From contig JAWXUL010000003.1 in NCBI GenBank assembly GCA_044432725.1, positions 62,001 through 126,000 on the forward strand: 64,000 nt of DNA. The letters run 5' to 3'. A program made the position numbers and the translations under genes. Positions 18,090-26,241 of the stretch are shown one piece after another. The notes below the pieces were generated by a model that was given only the letters and a program-made list of their open reading frames with translations, was not told the DNA's origin and did no database searches. The first letter of the stretch is position 1, and each line of letters starts with the position of its first letter. This DNA comes from JAWXUK01 sp044432725. GTDB lineage: Bacteria > Bacillota > Clostridia > Oscillospirales > Oscillospiraceae.

Positions 18090-19835
18090 ATGAAAAAAAT
18101 TATCCTCTCCCTCCTCTTACTCAGTCTTTGTATCCTGCCTGTCACAGCCACAACAGTCACTGCTGATACCATTCGTGTAGGGCTGTATTACGGAGACAGC
18201 AAACTCACCTCTGCAAATCTGGCAAGTAGCAATGGCGCTGGATATGAATTTGGCTATTACCAAAACAAGACCTCCTTTGTGCCCCTTGCCTATACCACAG
18301 AAACTGAAATCACCATGGTGATTGGTAGCACTGTCTATCTCTCTGGCAATCAATTTTCCACCTCTGGTTCTGGCTCTGTCTTAGGAGTCTATCATGCCCT
18401 TCACTCAGCTGGCTATGAAAACTTTGAAGCTGCGTTCAGCGTTGCTGATACACTGGCACAAGGGTTTGTGGCTTGGATTGATGGTGATTTCCAAGTGCGT
18501 TCTGGTCATTTCACCAGTAGCAGCGAAGCCACAAGCCACGCAAACGCTGTGGGAGGACTGACTGCCATCACTGGCACCAGTGGCTATTCTATCAATATTG
18601 TCAAAACGGGTACTACAGAACTGATTTTTCAATTTGATGGTGGTTCTTCCAAAAGTTTAGGGGTAGAGCAAGACTTAACAGGGGATGCAGACCCCCAAGT
18701 CTGGTTTAAAAATATCCTATATCGTGGTGGCTTCCAGTACCAACGCATCGGGCAAGGGGATATGGTCGTCAGCAACATTCTCCCCATTGAAACCTATCTC
18801 CGTGGTGTGGTTCCCTTTGAAATGTCAGGCTCTTGGCCTTTAGAGGCGCAAAAAGCCCAAGCCGTCTCTGCCCGCACCTATGCCGTACTCCAAGCCACCA
18901 GAGTCACCCACAGTGGTGAAAACTTCGATCTTTGTAACACAGCCCATTGCCAAGTCTATTACGGCAATGGTGGTCCTGTCACTGCAACCCCCACAAGTCT
19001 CAGCGACCAAGCCGTTGCCGAAACAGCCCATACTTATCTTTGGTATGGCACAAGTCTTGCTGAAACCTATTACTCCTCCAGTCATGGTGGTGCCAGCGAA
19101 GCTGTTTCTAACATTTGGGGTTCTGACCAAAGTAAATATCCTTACTTAACTGGTGTGATAGACCCCTACGAACAACTGGCAAGTAGCATAAACTCCTATT
19201 CCGATTGGTCCATCTCCTTTACAAAAGGAGAACTCACAGCCCTCCTCCAAAACCAAGGCATGGGCAGTGGCACCCAAGTCAAAGCACTGGAAACCACCTA
19301 TTCCGAGACTGGAAATGTGATTAAACTCGCTGTTTATTGGGATAATGGAGGAAAAAACACCCTAGGACCCACGGAACTCCGCTATTCAAACTGGCTTGCT
19401 CTGCCCTCTATTCACTTTGTCATCAATGACAGTCTCCCCACGGGTGGAAGTACAGGAGGAGGAGGAAGTAGCAACAGTAACGGCAACATCGCCACCCCCT
19501 CCTTTGATGACATTTATGGTATCTCTTCTGCTGGGATTCACACCATTTCTGAAAACCCCTATGTCATCACAGGCACAGGGACCATCTCTCCTCTTTCAGA
19601 AGAAAGTACCCCAGACGAGACTCCTGACCAGACACCTGACAGCAGTGATAGCACAATCCTCCAAGGCTCTCATTACGTCGAAGGAAATACCTACAGTTTC
19701 AACGGCTCTGGTTGGGGGCATAATATCGGTATGAGTCAATTCGGTGCCTATGCCATGGCATATTACGAAGGCTTTACCTATGACGAAATTTTAGAATTTT
19801 ATTTCCCCGGCACAAATGTCGCCAGAAGTACCTAA
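18090..19835 (+). CDS. Secreted SpoIID/LytB-domain protein
   Basis: 581 residues. A signal peptide (1-25, MKKIILSLLLLSLC) is followed by an N-terminal region with a SPOR-like stretch near 110-185, then a SpoIID/LytB domain: ILPIETYLRGVVPFEMSG near 235, EAQKAQAVSARTYAV near 255 and SSHGGASEAV near 335. A Gly/Ser/Thr/Pro-rich linker of roughly 100 residues (about 450-545) splits the domain from its last motif GWGHNIGMSQFGAYAMA near 552. SpoIID-family proteins are lytic transglycosylases acting on peptidoglycan in engulfment; this one looks like an exported paralogue. AAAGGAG precedes the ATG. Whether it is sporulation-specific cannot be told. Confidence 0.8.
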   Translation: MKKIILSLLLLSLCILPVTATTVTADTIRVGLYYGDSKLTSANLASSNGAGYEFGYYQNKTSFVPLAYTTETEITMVIGSTVYLSGNQFSTSGSGSVLGVYHALHSAGYENFEAAFSVADTLAQGFVAWIDGDFQVRSGHFTSSSEATSHANAVGGLTAITGTSGYSINIVKTGTTELIFQFDGGSSKSLGVEQDLTGDADPQVWFKNILYRGGFQYQRIGQGDMVVSNILPIETYLRGVVPFEMSGSWPLEAQKAQAVSARTYAVLQATRVTHSGENFDLCNTAHCQVYYGNGGPVTATPTSLSDQAVAETAHTYLWYGTSLAETYYSSSHGGASEAVSNIWGSDQSKYPYLTGVIDPYEQLASSINSYSDWSISFTKGELTALLQNQGMGSGTQVKALETTYSETGNVIKLAVYWDNGGKNTLGPTELRYSNWLALPSIHFVINDSLPTGGSTGGGGSSNSNGNIATPSFDDIYGISSAGIHTISENPYVITGTGTISPLSEESTPDETPDQTPDSSDSTILQGSHYVEGNTYSFNGSGWGHNIGMSQFGAYAMAYYEGFTYDEILEFYFPGTNVARST

Positions 19836-19926
19836 TACTCATACCACCTAAAAACAAAAATAGACAACCATTTCATTGCTTATTTTACACAGAGATCCCC
19901 TAAAATAAGTATAAAGGAGCAAGCCA

Positions 19927-20958
19927 TTGAAAACATCGGATTTTTTCTTTCATCTTCCCCCTGAACTCATTGCCCAAACCCCTCTAAGCCAACGAGACAG
20001 CTCTCGACTCCTACGACTGGACAAAAAGACAGGGGCAATCTCCCACGAAACCTTTCACGACCTCCCCTCCTTTCTCCAAGAAGGTGACTGCTTGATTCTC
20101 AATAACTCCCGTGTCCTCCCAGCCCGTCTTTTGGGACAACGTGCCCAAGGGGGGAAGGGCGAACTCCTGTTGCTCAATCAAAAAGACAATGCAGAAGATA
20201 CCATCTGGGAATGTTTGGTGCAACCAGGGAAAAAACTGCGACAAGGTGCCACCATCTCCTTTGGCAATGGGGAATTAACAGCCGAAATCATAGAAGTATT
20301 GGACAACGGCAACCGTTTGGTCAAATTCAATTATCAAGGAATTTTCTTAGAGGTTTTAGAAACTCTGGGGAAAATGCCCCTCCCCCCCTATATCAAAGAA
20401 GAACTGGGGGAAAAAGAGCGTTACCAAACGGTCTATGCCAAGGAAACAGGCTCTGCTGCTGCCCCTACTGCTGGCTTGCATTTCACCCCTGAACTATTAG
20501 AAGGATTAAAAGCCAAAGGAATCAACATTGGTTTTGTCACCCTCCACGTTGGTCTGGGCACCTTTCGCCCTGTTCAAGTAGAGGATGTGAACTCCCATCA
20601 AATGCACAGCGAACTTGCCATTCTCCCTCCCGAAACAGCAAAACTAATCCAAGAAACGAAACAATCTGGAGGGAAAGTCTATGCAGTGGGCACCACCTCT
20701 TGTCGCACCTTAGAAAGCTTTGCCCATAGCACAGAAATCGTAACCCCCCAATCAAAATGGACAGATATCTTCATCTATCCCGGCTATCAGTTTCAAGTGG
20801 TGGACGGCTTAATCACCAACTTCCACCTACCAGAAAGCACTTTAATCATGTTAGTGTCAGCCTTAGCAAGAAAAGAATCCATTCTCAAGGCATACGAAAC
20901 AGCCGTTCAAGAAAAATATCGCTTTTTTTCTTTTGGAGATGCCATGCTGATACAATAA
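19927..20958 (+). CDS. queA: S-adenosylmethionine:tRNA ribosyltransferase-isomerase
   Basis: Transfers and isomerises the ribosyl group of SAM onto preQ1 in tRNA to make epoxyqueuosine. 343 residues. The family N-terminus MKTSDFFFHLPPELIAQ is read from a TTG at 19927 placed 7 nt after AAAGGAG. Further signatures: RDSSRLL near 24, LNNSRVLPARLLG near 55, GSAAAPTAGLHFT near 178, HVGLGTFRPV near 208, INSRTL-type GTTSCRTLE near 258 and NFHLPESTLIMLV near 300. Followed at 47 nt by pflA. Confidence 0.96.
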   Translation: MKTSDFFFHLPPELIAQTPLSQRDSSRLLRLDKKTGAISHETFHDLPSFLQEGDCLILNNSRVLPARLLGQRAQGGKGELLLLNQKDNAEDTIWECLVQPGKKLRQGATISFGNGELTAEIIEVLDNGNRLVKFNYQGIFLEVLETLGKMPLPPYIKEELGEKERYQTVYAKETGSAAAPTAGLHFTPELLEGLKAKGINIGFVTLHVGLGTFRPVQVEDVNSHQMHSELAILPPETAKLIQETKQSGGKVYAVGTTSCRTLESFAHSTEIVTPQSKWTDIFIYPGYQFQVVDGLITNFHLPESTLIMLVSALARKESILKAYETAVQEKYRFFSFGDAMLIQ

Positions 20959-21005
20959 TAAGAAGTCCAATCATTTACCCTTGAAAATCAAAAAAAGGAG
21001 ACAGG

Positions 21006-21725
21006 ATGCAACACACATTAAAACTCAGTTCCTATCAAAGCCTAGGGGCTTGCGACGGCCCCTCCCTACGCACTGTCCTCTTTCTCTATGGTTGTCCTCT
21101 CCGTTGTGATTATTGTCACAACCCTGAAACATGGACAGGGGAAGAATTTCAAGAAGAAACCATAGAAAATCTGGTAAAAAAAATCCAACGGAATAAACCC
21201 TATTTCAAAAATAATGGTGGGGTGACTGTCTCTGGTGGAGAACCTCTCCTCCAACAAGAGGGCATCCTCACCCTGTTTCAAGCATTGAACGAGGAGGGAA
21301 TCCATTGCTGTATAGACACCTCTGCTTGCGTGGAACCAACAACAGAACTCCTTGCCCTCACTGATTTATTTCTTCTGGATATTAAATTTTTATCAGGAGA
21401 AGAATACAAGGAATATACAGGACAAGATATTTTCCCATCTGTATTACAGTTTTTAAATCGCACACAAGAAGCCCAAAAGCCCCTCTGGATTCGCCACGTC
21501 CTCTATCCAAATGTCACGGATCATCAGGATTATATCAAAAAACTATTGGATTTCACCCAACAATATAATCATATCCAGCGTCTTGACCTCTTGCCCTTTA
21601 AAAATATATGTAGCACCAAATATGACAGCATGAATCTGGAATTTAAAATGAAAGATACCCCTCTCACCCACACTGACACAGTGGAACGCTTAAAGTCTTT
21701 GGTGGCAGAAGTGTATCCCAGATAA
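21006..21725 (+). CDS. pflA: Pyruvate formate-lyase activating enzyme (radical SAM)
   Basis: Glycyl-radical-enzyme activase. 239 residues, with the radical SAM cluster motif GCPLRCDYCHNP (Cx3Cx2C) near residue 30, GGVTVSGGEPLLQ near 75 and DIKFLSGEEY near 128. Length and motifs fit PflA rather than activases with extra ferredoxin domains. The cognate pyruvate formate-lyase is not in the window. AAGGAGACAGG precedes the ATG; a strong terminator follows. Confidence 0.88.
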   Translation: MQHTLKLSSYQSLGACDGPSLRTVLFLYGCPLRCDYCHNPETWTGEEFQEETIENLVKKIQRNKPYFKNNGGVTVSGGEPLLQQEGILTLFQALNEEGIHCCIDTSACVEPTTELLALTDLFLLDIKFLSGEEYKEYTGQDIFPSVLQFLNRTQEAQKPLWIRHVLYPNVTDHQDYIKKLLDFTQQYNHIQRLDLLPFKNICSTKYDSMNLEFKMKDTPLTHTDTVERLKSLVAEVYPR

Positions 21726-21736
21726 TAAGCATAAAA

Positions 21737-21770
21737 ATCCCCTCTCACGTAATGTGAGAGGGGATCTTTT
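21737..21770. terminator. Terminator between pflA and the DUF4914 gene
   Basis: ATCCCCTCTCAC (21737-21748), loop GTAAT, GTGAGAGGGGAT (21754-21765), then CTTTT. On the minus strand it is followed by TTTTTATG, so it serves both convergent genes. Confidence 0.9.
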
Positions 21771-21793
21771 CACTTAATTGTGATGAAAAACCA

Positions 21794-23662
21794 TTAAAGA
21801 AGGTCTTTGAATGCTTCCACAGGACTATCATTCATGAATGCTTCAATGATTGCCTTACCACGTGGGTCAAGGTCAGGTGTATTGAAAGCAGCCACTTCTT
21901 GTTTGAAGAAGTCAACCAAGATTTTAGCACCTTTGTCATAACCATCAGTACCTAATTTGGTTTGTAGTTCAGGTTGCAAGAAAGAAGTACGGATGCTTTG
22001 TCCGTTGATTTGAAGGCTCTTCAAAGAATAACCGAACAAAGGACAACGAGCAGGCACAAGCAAACGATCTTTGATGGTGCTACCACCCACACGAGCCAAG
22101 AATTCACGGCTGACCCACTCAGGAGCAAAGCCAACGTGATAGGTTCCGATGTGTTGGTTTGGAATCAAAACATAGTTTGTGTTTGGAGCTTTGGCAATTT
22201 GATCCAGCAACAAATTAGCTTGTTTTACTTTCAAGCCAGTTGCGAAAGGCCAGTAAGAACCAACACCTTCCCCAGACATACCCTTTGTTGCAATGATGGA
22301 TGGGTTGTTATGTCCACGAGGAGACACCAAACGCCACAACCATGCCAAAGAAGCAGGTACGACTTGCAACAGACCCATAACACCATAGTTAGGTTGCTCT
22401 GCAGAAGAAGGTGGCATACGAACACCAAAGGAACGAACATCCACTTCCACAGGATCGCTGACAATGTCTGGAATCATGCGGCGAGGAATGATAACACGTG
22501 GGTTGGGGCAAGGTTTGCCAGTGGAATCCAAAGTATGCTCCCAGATAAGACAAGTAGAGTTTGGCTCTCCTTGCATATTGAAGAACACCAATGGTTCAGA
22601 AGGATGGATAGAAATCTTTTCATAAAGATGATCAGTACCATATTTTGTGATATGATCCACACGAAGGAACCAGCCTTCTTCCCCGTCCATCAAAACCAAT
22701 TTACCACTGTTATTTTGGATGCTTGGGTGACAAGTAGCCATATCGTCAGTGATTGGTTCTAATTTACAAGGTTCAGCCACAGAAAGCTTGTATTCTTCCC
22801 CTGTCACAAGGCTTGTACCATAAACAAGTTTACCGTCCATACCTTTGTGCATATGCTCAAGCATTTCAGATTTACCACCACCAGAAGCACCTTCGTGCAT
22901 GATGACAGTTTCATTTTCATAAGGAGTTGTCACACGGACAGCAGAAGTATGGCAAGTAACCCAATCTTCTGCCTCACCAATGGTAAGAAGAACAGAATAA
23001 ACACCTTTCTTTGCAGAAGGTCCTGGATACAGGTTATAAGCAAACAATTCTTGGAATCCGTCTAAACGGTTGTGAACCACCACTTGGCGACCATCAAAAT
23101 GAGTATGACGGAAAGGAGGAGCCAAGAAAATAGTTGCGATTGGATTAAATTCTTTGTCAATTTCGTCGATATTTACAAAAGCTTGCAAATCAGCAAGACC
23201 ACAGGCGAAAAACGCTGCGTTCATAGGACAAACCAGCAAAGAATCATAGCCGTTTTGGCTACCACCAGAAAGGAAAGGCAAACAAATCAATTCTTGACCT
23301 TGTAGCCAATCAAATGTTTCTTTACGAACATCTTTCCATTTTTTGTCCTTGAAGCGATCTGCCCATTTGGTTTTGTCAGTGGGCTTATCATCAGCAATGA
23401 CCATACAATCAGGGTCACGACGACGCATATAGTCTTCCATGTAGTTGACGACAACACCGTTTTTCGCACGTGTCACAGTCGCTTCCACCACATCGCCTTT
23501 GCCAGGTACTTCGTAAGCAACACGAACAGCGTCTGCATTGTAAGAACCAAAAGTTAATTTAATCAGCTCTTCTTTCGATGTTGGCACGACCACGTTAGGG
23601 CTGTTTTCAAAAACTTCTTTCAGCTCTTTGGACAGTTTGATTTTGTCTAATCTCTTTGTCAT
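21794..23662 (-). CDS. DUF4914-family, PEPCK-like P-loop protein
   Basis: 622 residues. The best match from memory is the DUF4914 family of Clostridia, distant relatives of phosphoenolpyruvate carboxykinases. It has a kinase-1a-like loop HEGASGGGKSEMLEH near residue 258, a Gly/Ser loop FLSGGSQNGYDSLL near 130, and SFGVRMPPSSAEQPNYG near 430. It lacks the full active-site set of a classical GTP- or ATP-PEPCK, so carboxykinase activity is not assured. A consensus promoter and a GGAGGAAG ribosome binding site suggest high expression. It stands alone between folT and pflA. Confidence 0.65.
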   Translation of the reverse strand: MTKRLDKIKLSKELKEVFENSPNVVVPTSKEELIKLTFGSYNADAVRVAYEVPGKGDVVEATVTRAKNGVVVNYMEDYMRRRDPDCMVIADDKPTDKTKWADRFKDKKWKDVRKETFDWLQGQELICLPFLSGGSQNGYDSLLVCPMNAAFFACGLADLQAFVNIDEIDKEFNPIATIFLAPPFRHTHFDGRQVVVHNRLDGFQELFAYNLYPGPSAKKGVYSVLLTIGEAEDWVTCHTSAVRVTTPYENETVIMHEGASGGGKSEMLEHMHKGMDGKLVYGTSLVTGEEYKLSVAEPCKLEPITDDMATCHPSIQNNSGKLVLMDGEEGWFLRVDHITKYGTDHLYEKISIHPSEPLVFFNMQGEPNSTCLIWEHTLDSTGKPCPNPRVIIPRRMIPDIVSDPVEVDVRSFGVRMPPSSAEQPNYGVMGLLQVVPASLAWLWRLVSPRGHNNPSIIATKGMSGEGVGSYWPFATGLKVKQANLLLDQIAKAPNTNYVLIPNQHIGTYHVGFAPEWVSREFLARVGGSTIKDRLLVPARCPLFGYSLKSLQINGQSIRTSFLQPELQTKLGTDGYDKGAKILVDFFKQEVAAFNTPDLDPRGKAIIEAFMNDSPVEAFKDLL

Positions 23663-23742
23663 TTTTCTTCCTCCTAAATTTTGTAGGTAAATACAGATAG
23701 CGTTTCCATGTAGTGATAATATTTACCCAATATACATGATTT

Positions 23743-23771
23743 ATTATACACCCATAATTTTGTGATGTCAA
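23743..23771 (-). promoter_or_regulatory. Consensus sigma-A promoter for the DUF4914 gene
   Basis: Minus strand TTGACA (23771-23766), exactly 17 nt, TATAAT (23748-23743): a perfect consensus. The leader is about 75 nt. Confidence 0.9.
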
Positions 23772-23887
23772 GAAATTTACAAAAATAAACAAAAAATTTT
23801 TGACTTTTTTATCCTCAGATATCCTCAGACAAAAAAGCCAAAAATTTTCACTTGAAACGACCTATGGTGGAAATCATGCTACCTCTG

Positions 23888-24499
23888 TCACACAGTGGTT
23901 TTCACAGTTCCACCAAAGCTGAATTTTTGTATCCGTTGTTTACACTCGAATACCACAGGGATGACCATCATATTGATGTAGAACAAGAAAAAATTCTTAA
24001 AAATACGTGTAATCATCACAGCAGTCAGCTCATATCCCGTTTCTGTAGGGACAATATACACCAAGCCATACAAATGGCTCAGCACAAGACTGTTCACCAC
24101 TGTATACATCACCTGTGTCACCAAAAAAGCGGCTACAGCAGAGCGAATCAGTAGTTCTTTGTTGCTAAATTCTCTTTTTTTAGAATATAAACACAGTCCA
24201 TAAATCAGACCGTTTACCCCTGCAATGATGGTGAAAATAGGATTGGGTGTGCCCACCACTGGGAAAATCAGTAATCCCAACACATCCCCCATGGCTCCCA
24301 CTGCCATAGATGCCCAAGGTCCATAAAGAACCCCTGCCATAATCACGGTAATAAAGCCAAAATTAAACTTTAATAGCTCAAAACGTATGGCAAAGCCGTC
24401 ATTGAGCACTGCATTCATCGCCACCAAAAGGGCTAGGGTTGTCAATACCTTGGTTGGTATTTGCACTGGGGTTAAATTTTTTTCCTTACTTGTTTTCAT
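23888..24499 (-). CDS. folT: ECF transporter S component, FolT family (folate)
   Basis: Integral membrane substrate-binding subunit of an energy-coupling-factor vitamin transporter. About six transmembrane segments in 203 residues. The pattern LLVAMNAVLNDGFAIRFELL and KFNFGFITVIMAGVLYGPW, then GAMGDVLGLLIFP, is typical of the FolT group. The ATG at 24499 follows AAAGGAACAACAACA and gives a basic N-terminus; the longer reading has no ribosome binding site. Position downstream of folC and fhs supports folate as substrate. The shared EcfA/EcfT module is not in the window. Confidence 0.8.
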   Translation of the reverse strand: MKTSKEKNLTPVQIPTKVLTTLALLVAMNAVLNDGFAIRFELLKFNFGFITVIMAGVLYGPWASMAVGAMGDVLGLLIFPVVGTPNPIFTIIAGVNGLIYGLCLYSKKREFSNKELLIRSAVAAFLVTQVMYTVVNSLVLSHLYGLVYIVPTETGYELTAVMITRIFKNFFLFYINMMVIPVVFECKQRIQKFSFGGTVKTTV

Positions 24500-24534
24500 T
24501 GTTGTTGTTCCTTTCGCAACATAATAATCTAAGG

Positions 24535-24555
24535 ATGTCATATTATATTTGACAT
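24535..24555. promoter_or_regulatory. Inverted repeat over a TATAAT box upstream of folT
   Basis: ATGTCA-TATTATATT-TGACAT: a 6-bp inverted repeat straddling TATAAT on the minus strand, about 40 nt above the folT start. It could be an operator or a chance palindrome; no good -35 is seen. Confidence 0.4.
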
Positions 24556-24574
24556 TCTTTTTATGAAATCACCA

Positions 24575-24880
24575 GTTAACAAATTTAGCAAGCCCTCATA
24601 ATTCCCATTTTTCCCAAAGTCGGGAACGAGGAATTGTGAGCTGTTGCCATGACTGGTTTTTTCCAAATTGTGTGTCGCAAAGGGAACCCCAATTACGACA
24701 GCGGACGCAAGACATCATCGTAAGAGCCAACTTGATTTATTTTCTATCCCATCAAGTCTCTCTTTTCGTCCGTTGGCAACGTCCCGTCCAAACGGCACTG
24801 ACTGAGGATAAATCCCCAAAACGCAATGTCTTTACTCTGTTGAAATGATTTGCTGTATTAAATTTTTCGTTCAAAAACTG
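24575..24880 (-). ncRNA. Candidate structured RNA between folC and folT
   Basis: The 419-bp gap holds no gene but is unusually rich in nested inverted repeats on the minus strand. AAATTTA...GCAA near 24880-24865 pairs with TTGCTAAATTT near 24587. Inside lie CGGACG...CGTCCG enclosing ACTTGAT...ATCAAGT and GAGAG...CTCTT (about 24771-24700), TGTCG...CGACA (about 24700-24676), CCGTTTGGACGG and GTTCCC...GGGAA. A tetrahydrofolate riboswitch would suit folT, but its conserved core is not recognisable. It could be a long leader or a free-standing RNA. Confidence 0.4.
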
Positions 24881-24918
24881 AGTCTTATTCTCCCAAAAAG
24901 GGAAAATTCACTGGCTGA

Positions 24919-26199
24919 TTAGCACAGTCCTAAAATATGCCGTATTTCTCCAACAATATGCAAAGAACCAAGAGCACAGACCACATCGTCTTCCTCTGCA
25001 AGTTCCATTGCCATCTCCACACCATCTTTCACAGAGTTAGCAAACATCACTGGAAAGGCTGTTTGTCCTTGTAGCATAGTTGCCAAATCACTACCATCTA
25101 TGGCATGGGAGTGCTGTGGTGTCACAGTCACAAAGCGTTTCCCCACAGGAACCATCATGGAAAGCATCTCTTGATAGTCATTGTCTCGCAACATACCAAC
25201 GATAAAAGTCAGCTTCTTCTCTGGATACAACTCCTCCATGGTTTTCAGCACAGCAGAAAAACTTTGCACATTGTGACATCCATCCAAGATAAAATCAGGA
25301 GAGATATGGACCCGTTCAAATCGCCCTGGCCACACCGTTCTGGACAGCCCAGCCACTATTTCTCTTTGTGAAAAACCAAAGCCGTTTTCTTTTAATACCC
25401 CCACTGCTTCTAAAACAAGGGCTACATTATGGAGTTGATGTTCTCCTGTTAACGCAATTTGATACAACTGACTATCCACAGAGAATTTCTGGGAAGAAGG
25501 GGTTTGGCTGATTTTTTTCACAGCCTTGGGTCGTGATTTCACCACAGGGACAGACAGCTCTCCACAAACATTCGCCACAGCGTCCATCACTTCTTGCCCT
25601 TGGTGATATAGCACCACCTTAGTGCCTGATTTCACAATCCCCGCAACTTCCAAGACATAGTCATAAAACTCCGTGCTGTCAGGGGAGTGTAAAGAATCGT
25701 CGATGTTGGTCAAAATGGTCACAACAGCTTCGTCTATCACATTGGTCACATCATAGCGTCCCCCCTTCACCACTTCTAGCAAGACCACTTCAGCACCTTT
25801 TGCTAGAAAATAGAGAAGAGAAATGGCAAAGCTCAGCTCCAGTTGACTTGGATGGTCCTGTCCTTCTGCCACCATGCTTGTTGCTGCTTTTAAAACTTCT
25901 TCTCCGAAAAGCGCAAAGTCAGCATCAGAGATATTCACACCATCTACTTGAATCCGTTCATGAATGGAATATAAATGGGGAGAGGTAAAAAGCCCTGCTC
26001 GATATTCGCAACGGTTAAAAATGGCATAAAGCATTGCCGAAACAGAACCCTTTCCATTGGTACCACCCACATGAATAAATTTCAAATCTGTTTGTGGGTT
26101 GCCCAAGCGATGGAGTAGTTCTCTCACTCGTTTCAGTTCCTTGTCTCTGGGAACGACTGCATATTCTTCTAATTTACTGATTACTTCTTGTCCAGTCAA
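24919..26199 (-). CDS. folC: Folylpolyglutamate synthase / dihydrofolate synthase
   Basis: ATP-dependent Mur-ligase-fold enzyme that adds glutamate to folates. 426 residues. P-loop GGTNGKGSVSAML near residue 42, SPHLYSIHERI near 70, DGCHNVQSF near 310 and a C-terminal VCALGSLHIVGE. It lies 42 nt after fhs on the same strand and so is part of a one-carbon cluster. Confidence 0.95.
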   Translation of the reverse strand: MTGQEVISKLEEYAVVPRDKELKRVRELLHRLGNPQTDLKFIHVGGTNGKGSVSAMLYAIFNRCEYRAGLFTSPHLYSIHERIQVDGVNISDADFALFGEEVLKAATSMVAEGQDHPSQLELSFAISLLYFLAKGAEVVLLEVVKGGRYDVTNVIDEAVVTILTNIDDSLHSPDSTEFYDYVLEVAGIVKSGTKVVLYHQGQEVMDAVANVCGELSVPVVKSRPKAVKKISQTPSSQKFSVDSQLYQIALTGEHQLHNVALVLEAVGVLKENGFGFSQREIVAGLSRTVWPGRFERVHISPDFILDGCHNVQSFSAVLKTMEELYPEKKLTFIVGMLRDNDYQEMLSMMVPVGKRFVTVTPQHSHAIDGSDLATMLQGQTAFPVMFANSVKDGVEMAMELAEEDDVVCALGSLHIVGEIRHILGLC

Positions 26200-26241
26200 A
26201 AAAATTCCTCCTATCCAAAATGTGATTCTGTGCCATAACTT

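Noticed and set aside
24500..24620. Tetrahydrofolate riboswitch directly before folT
   Set aside because: A short stretch GGTGATTTCAT is vaguely similar to one conserved segment, but the rest of the fold is absent.
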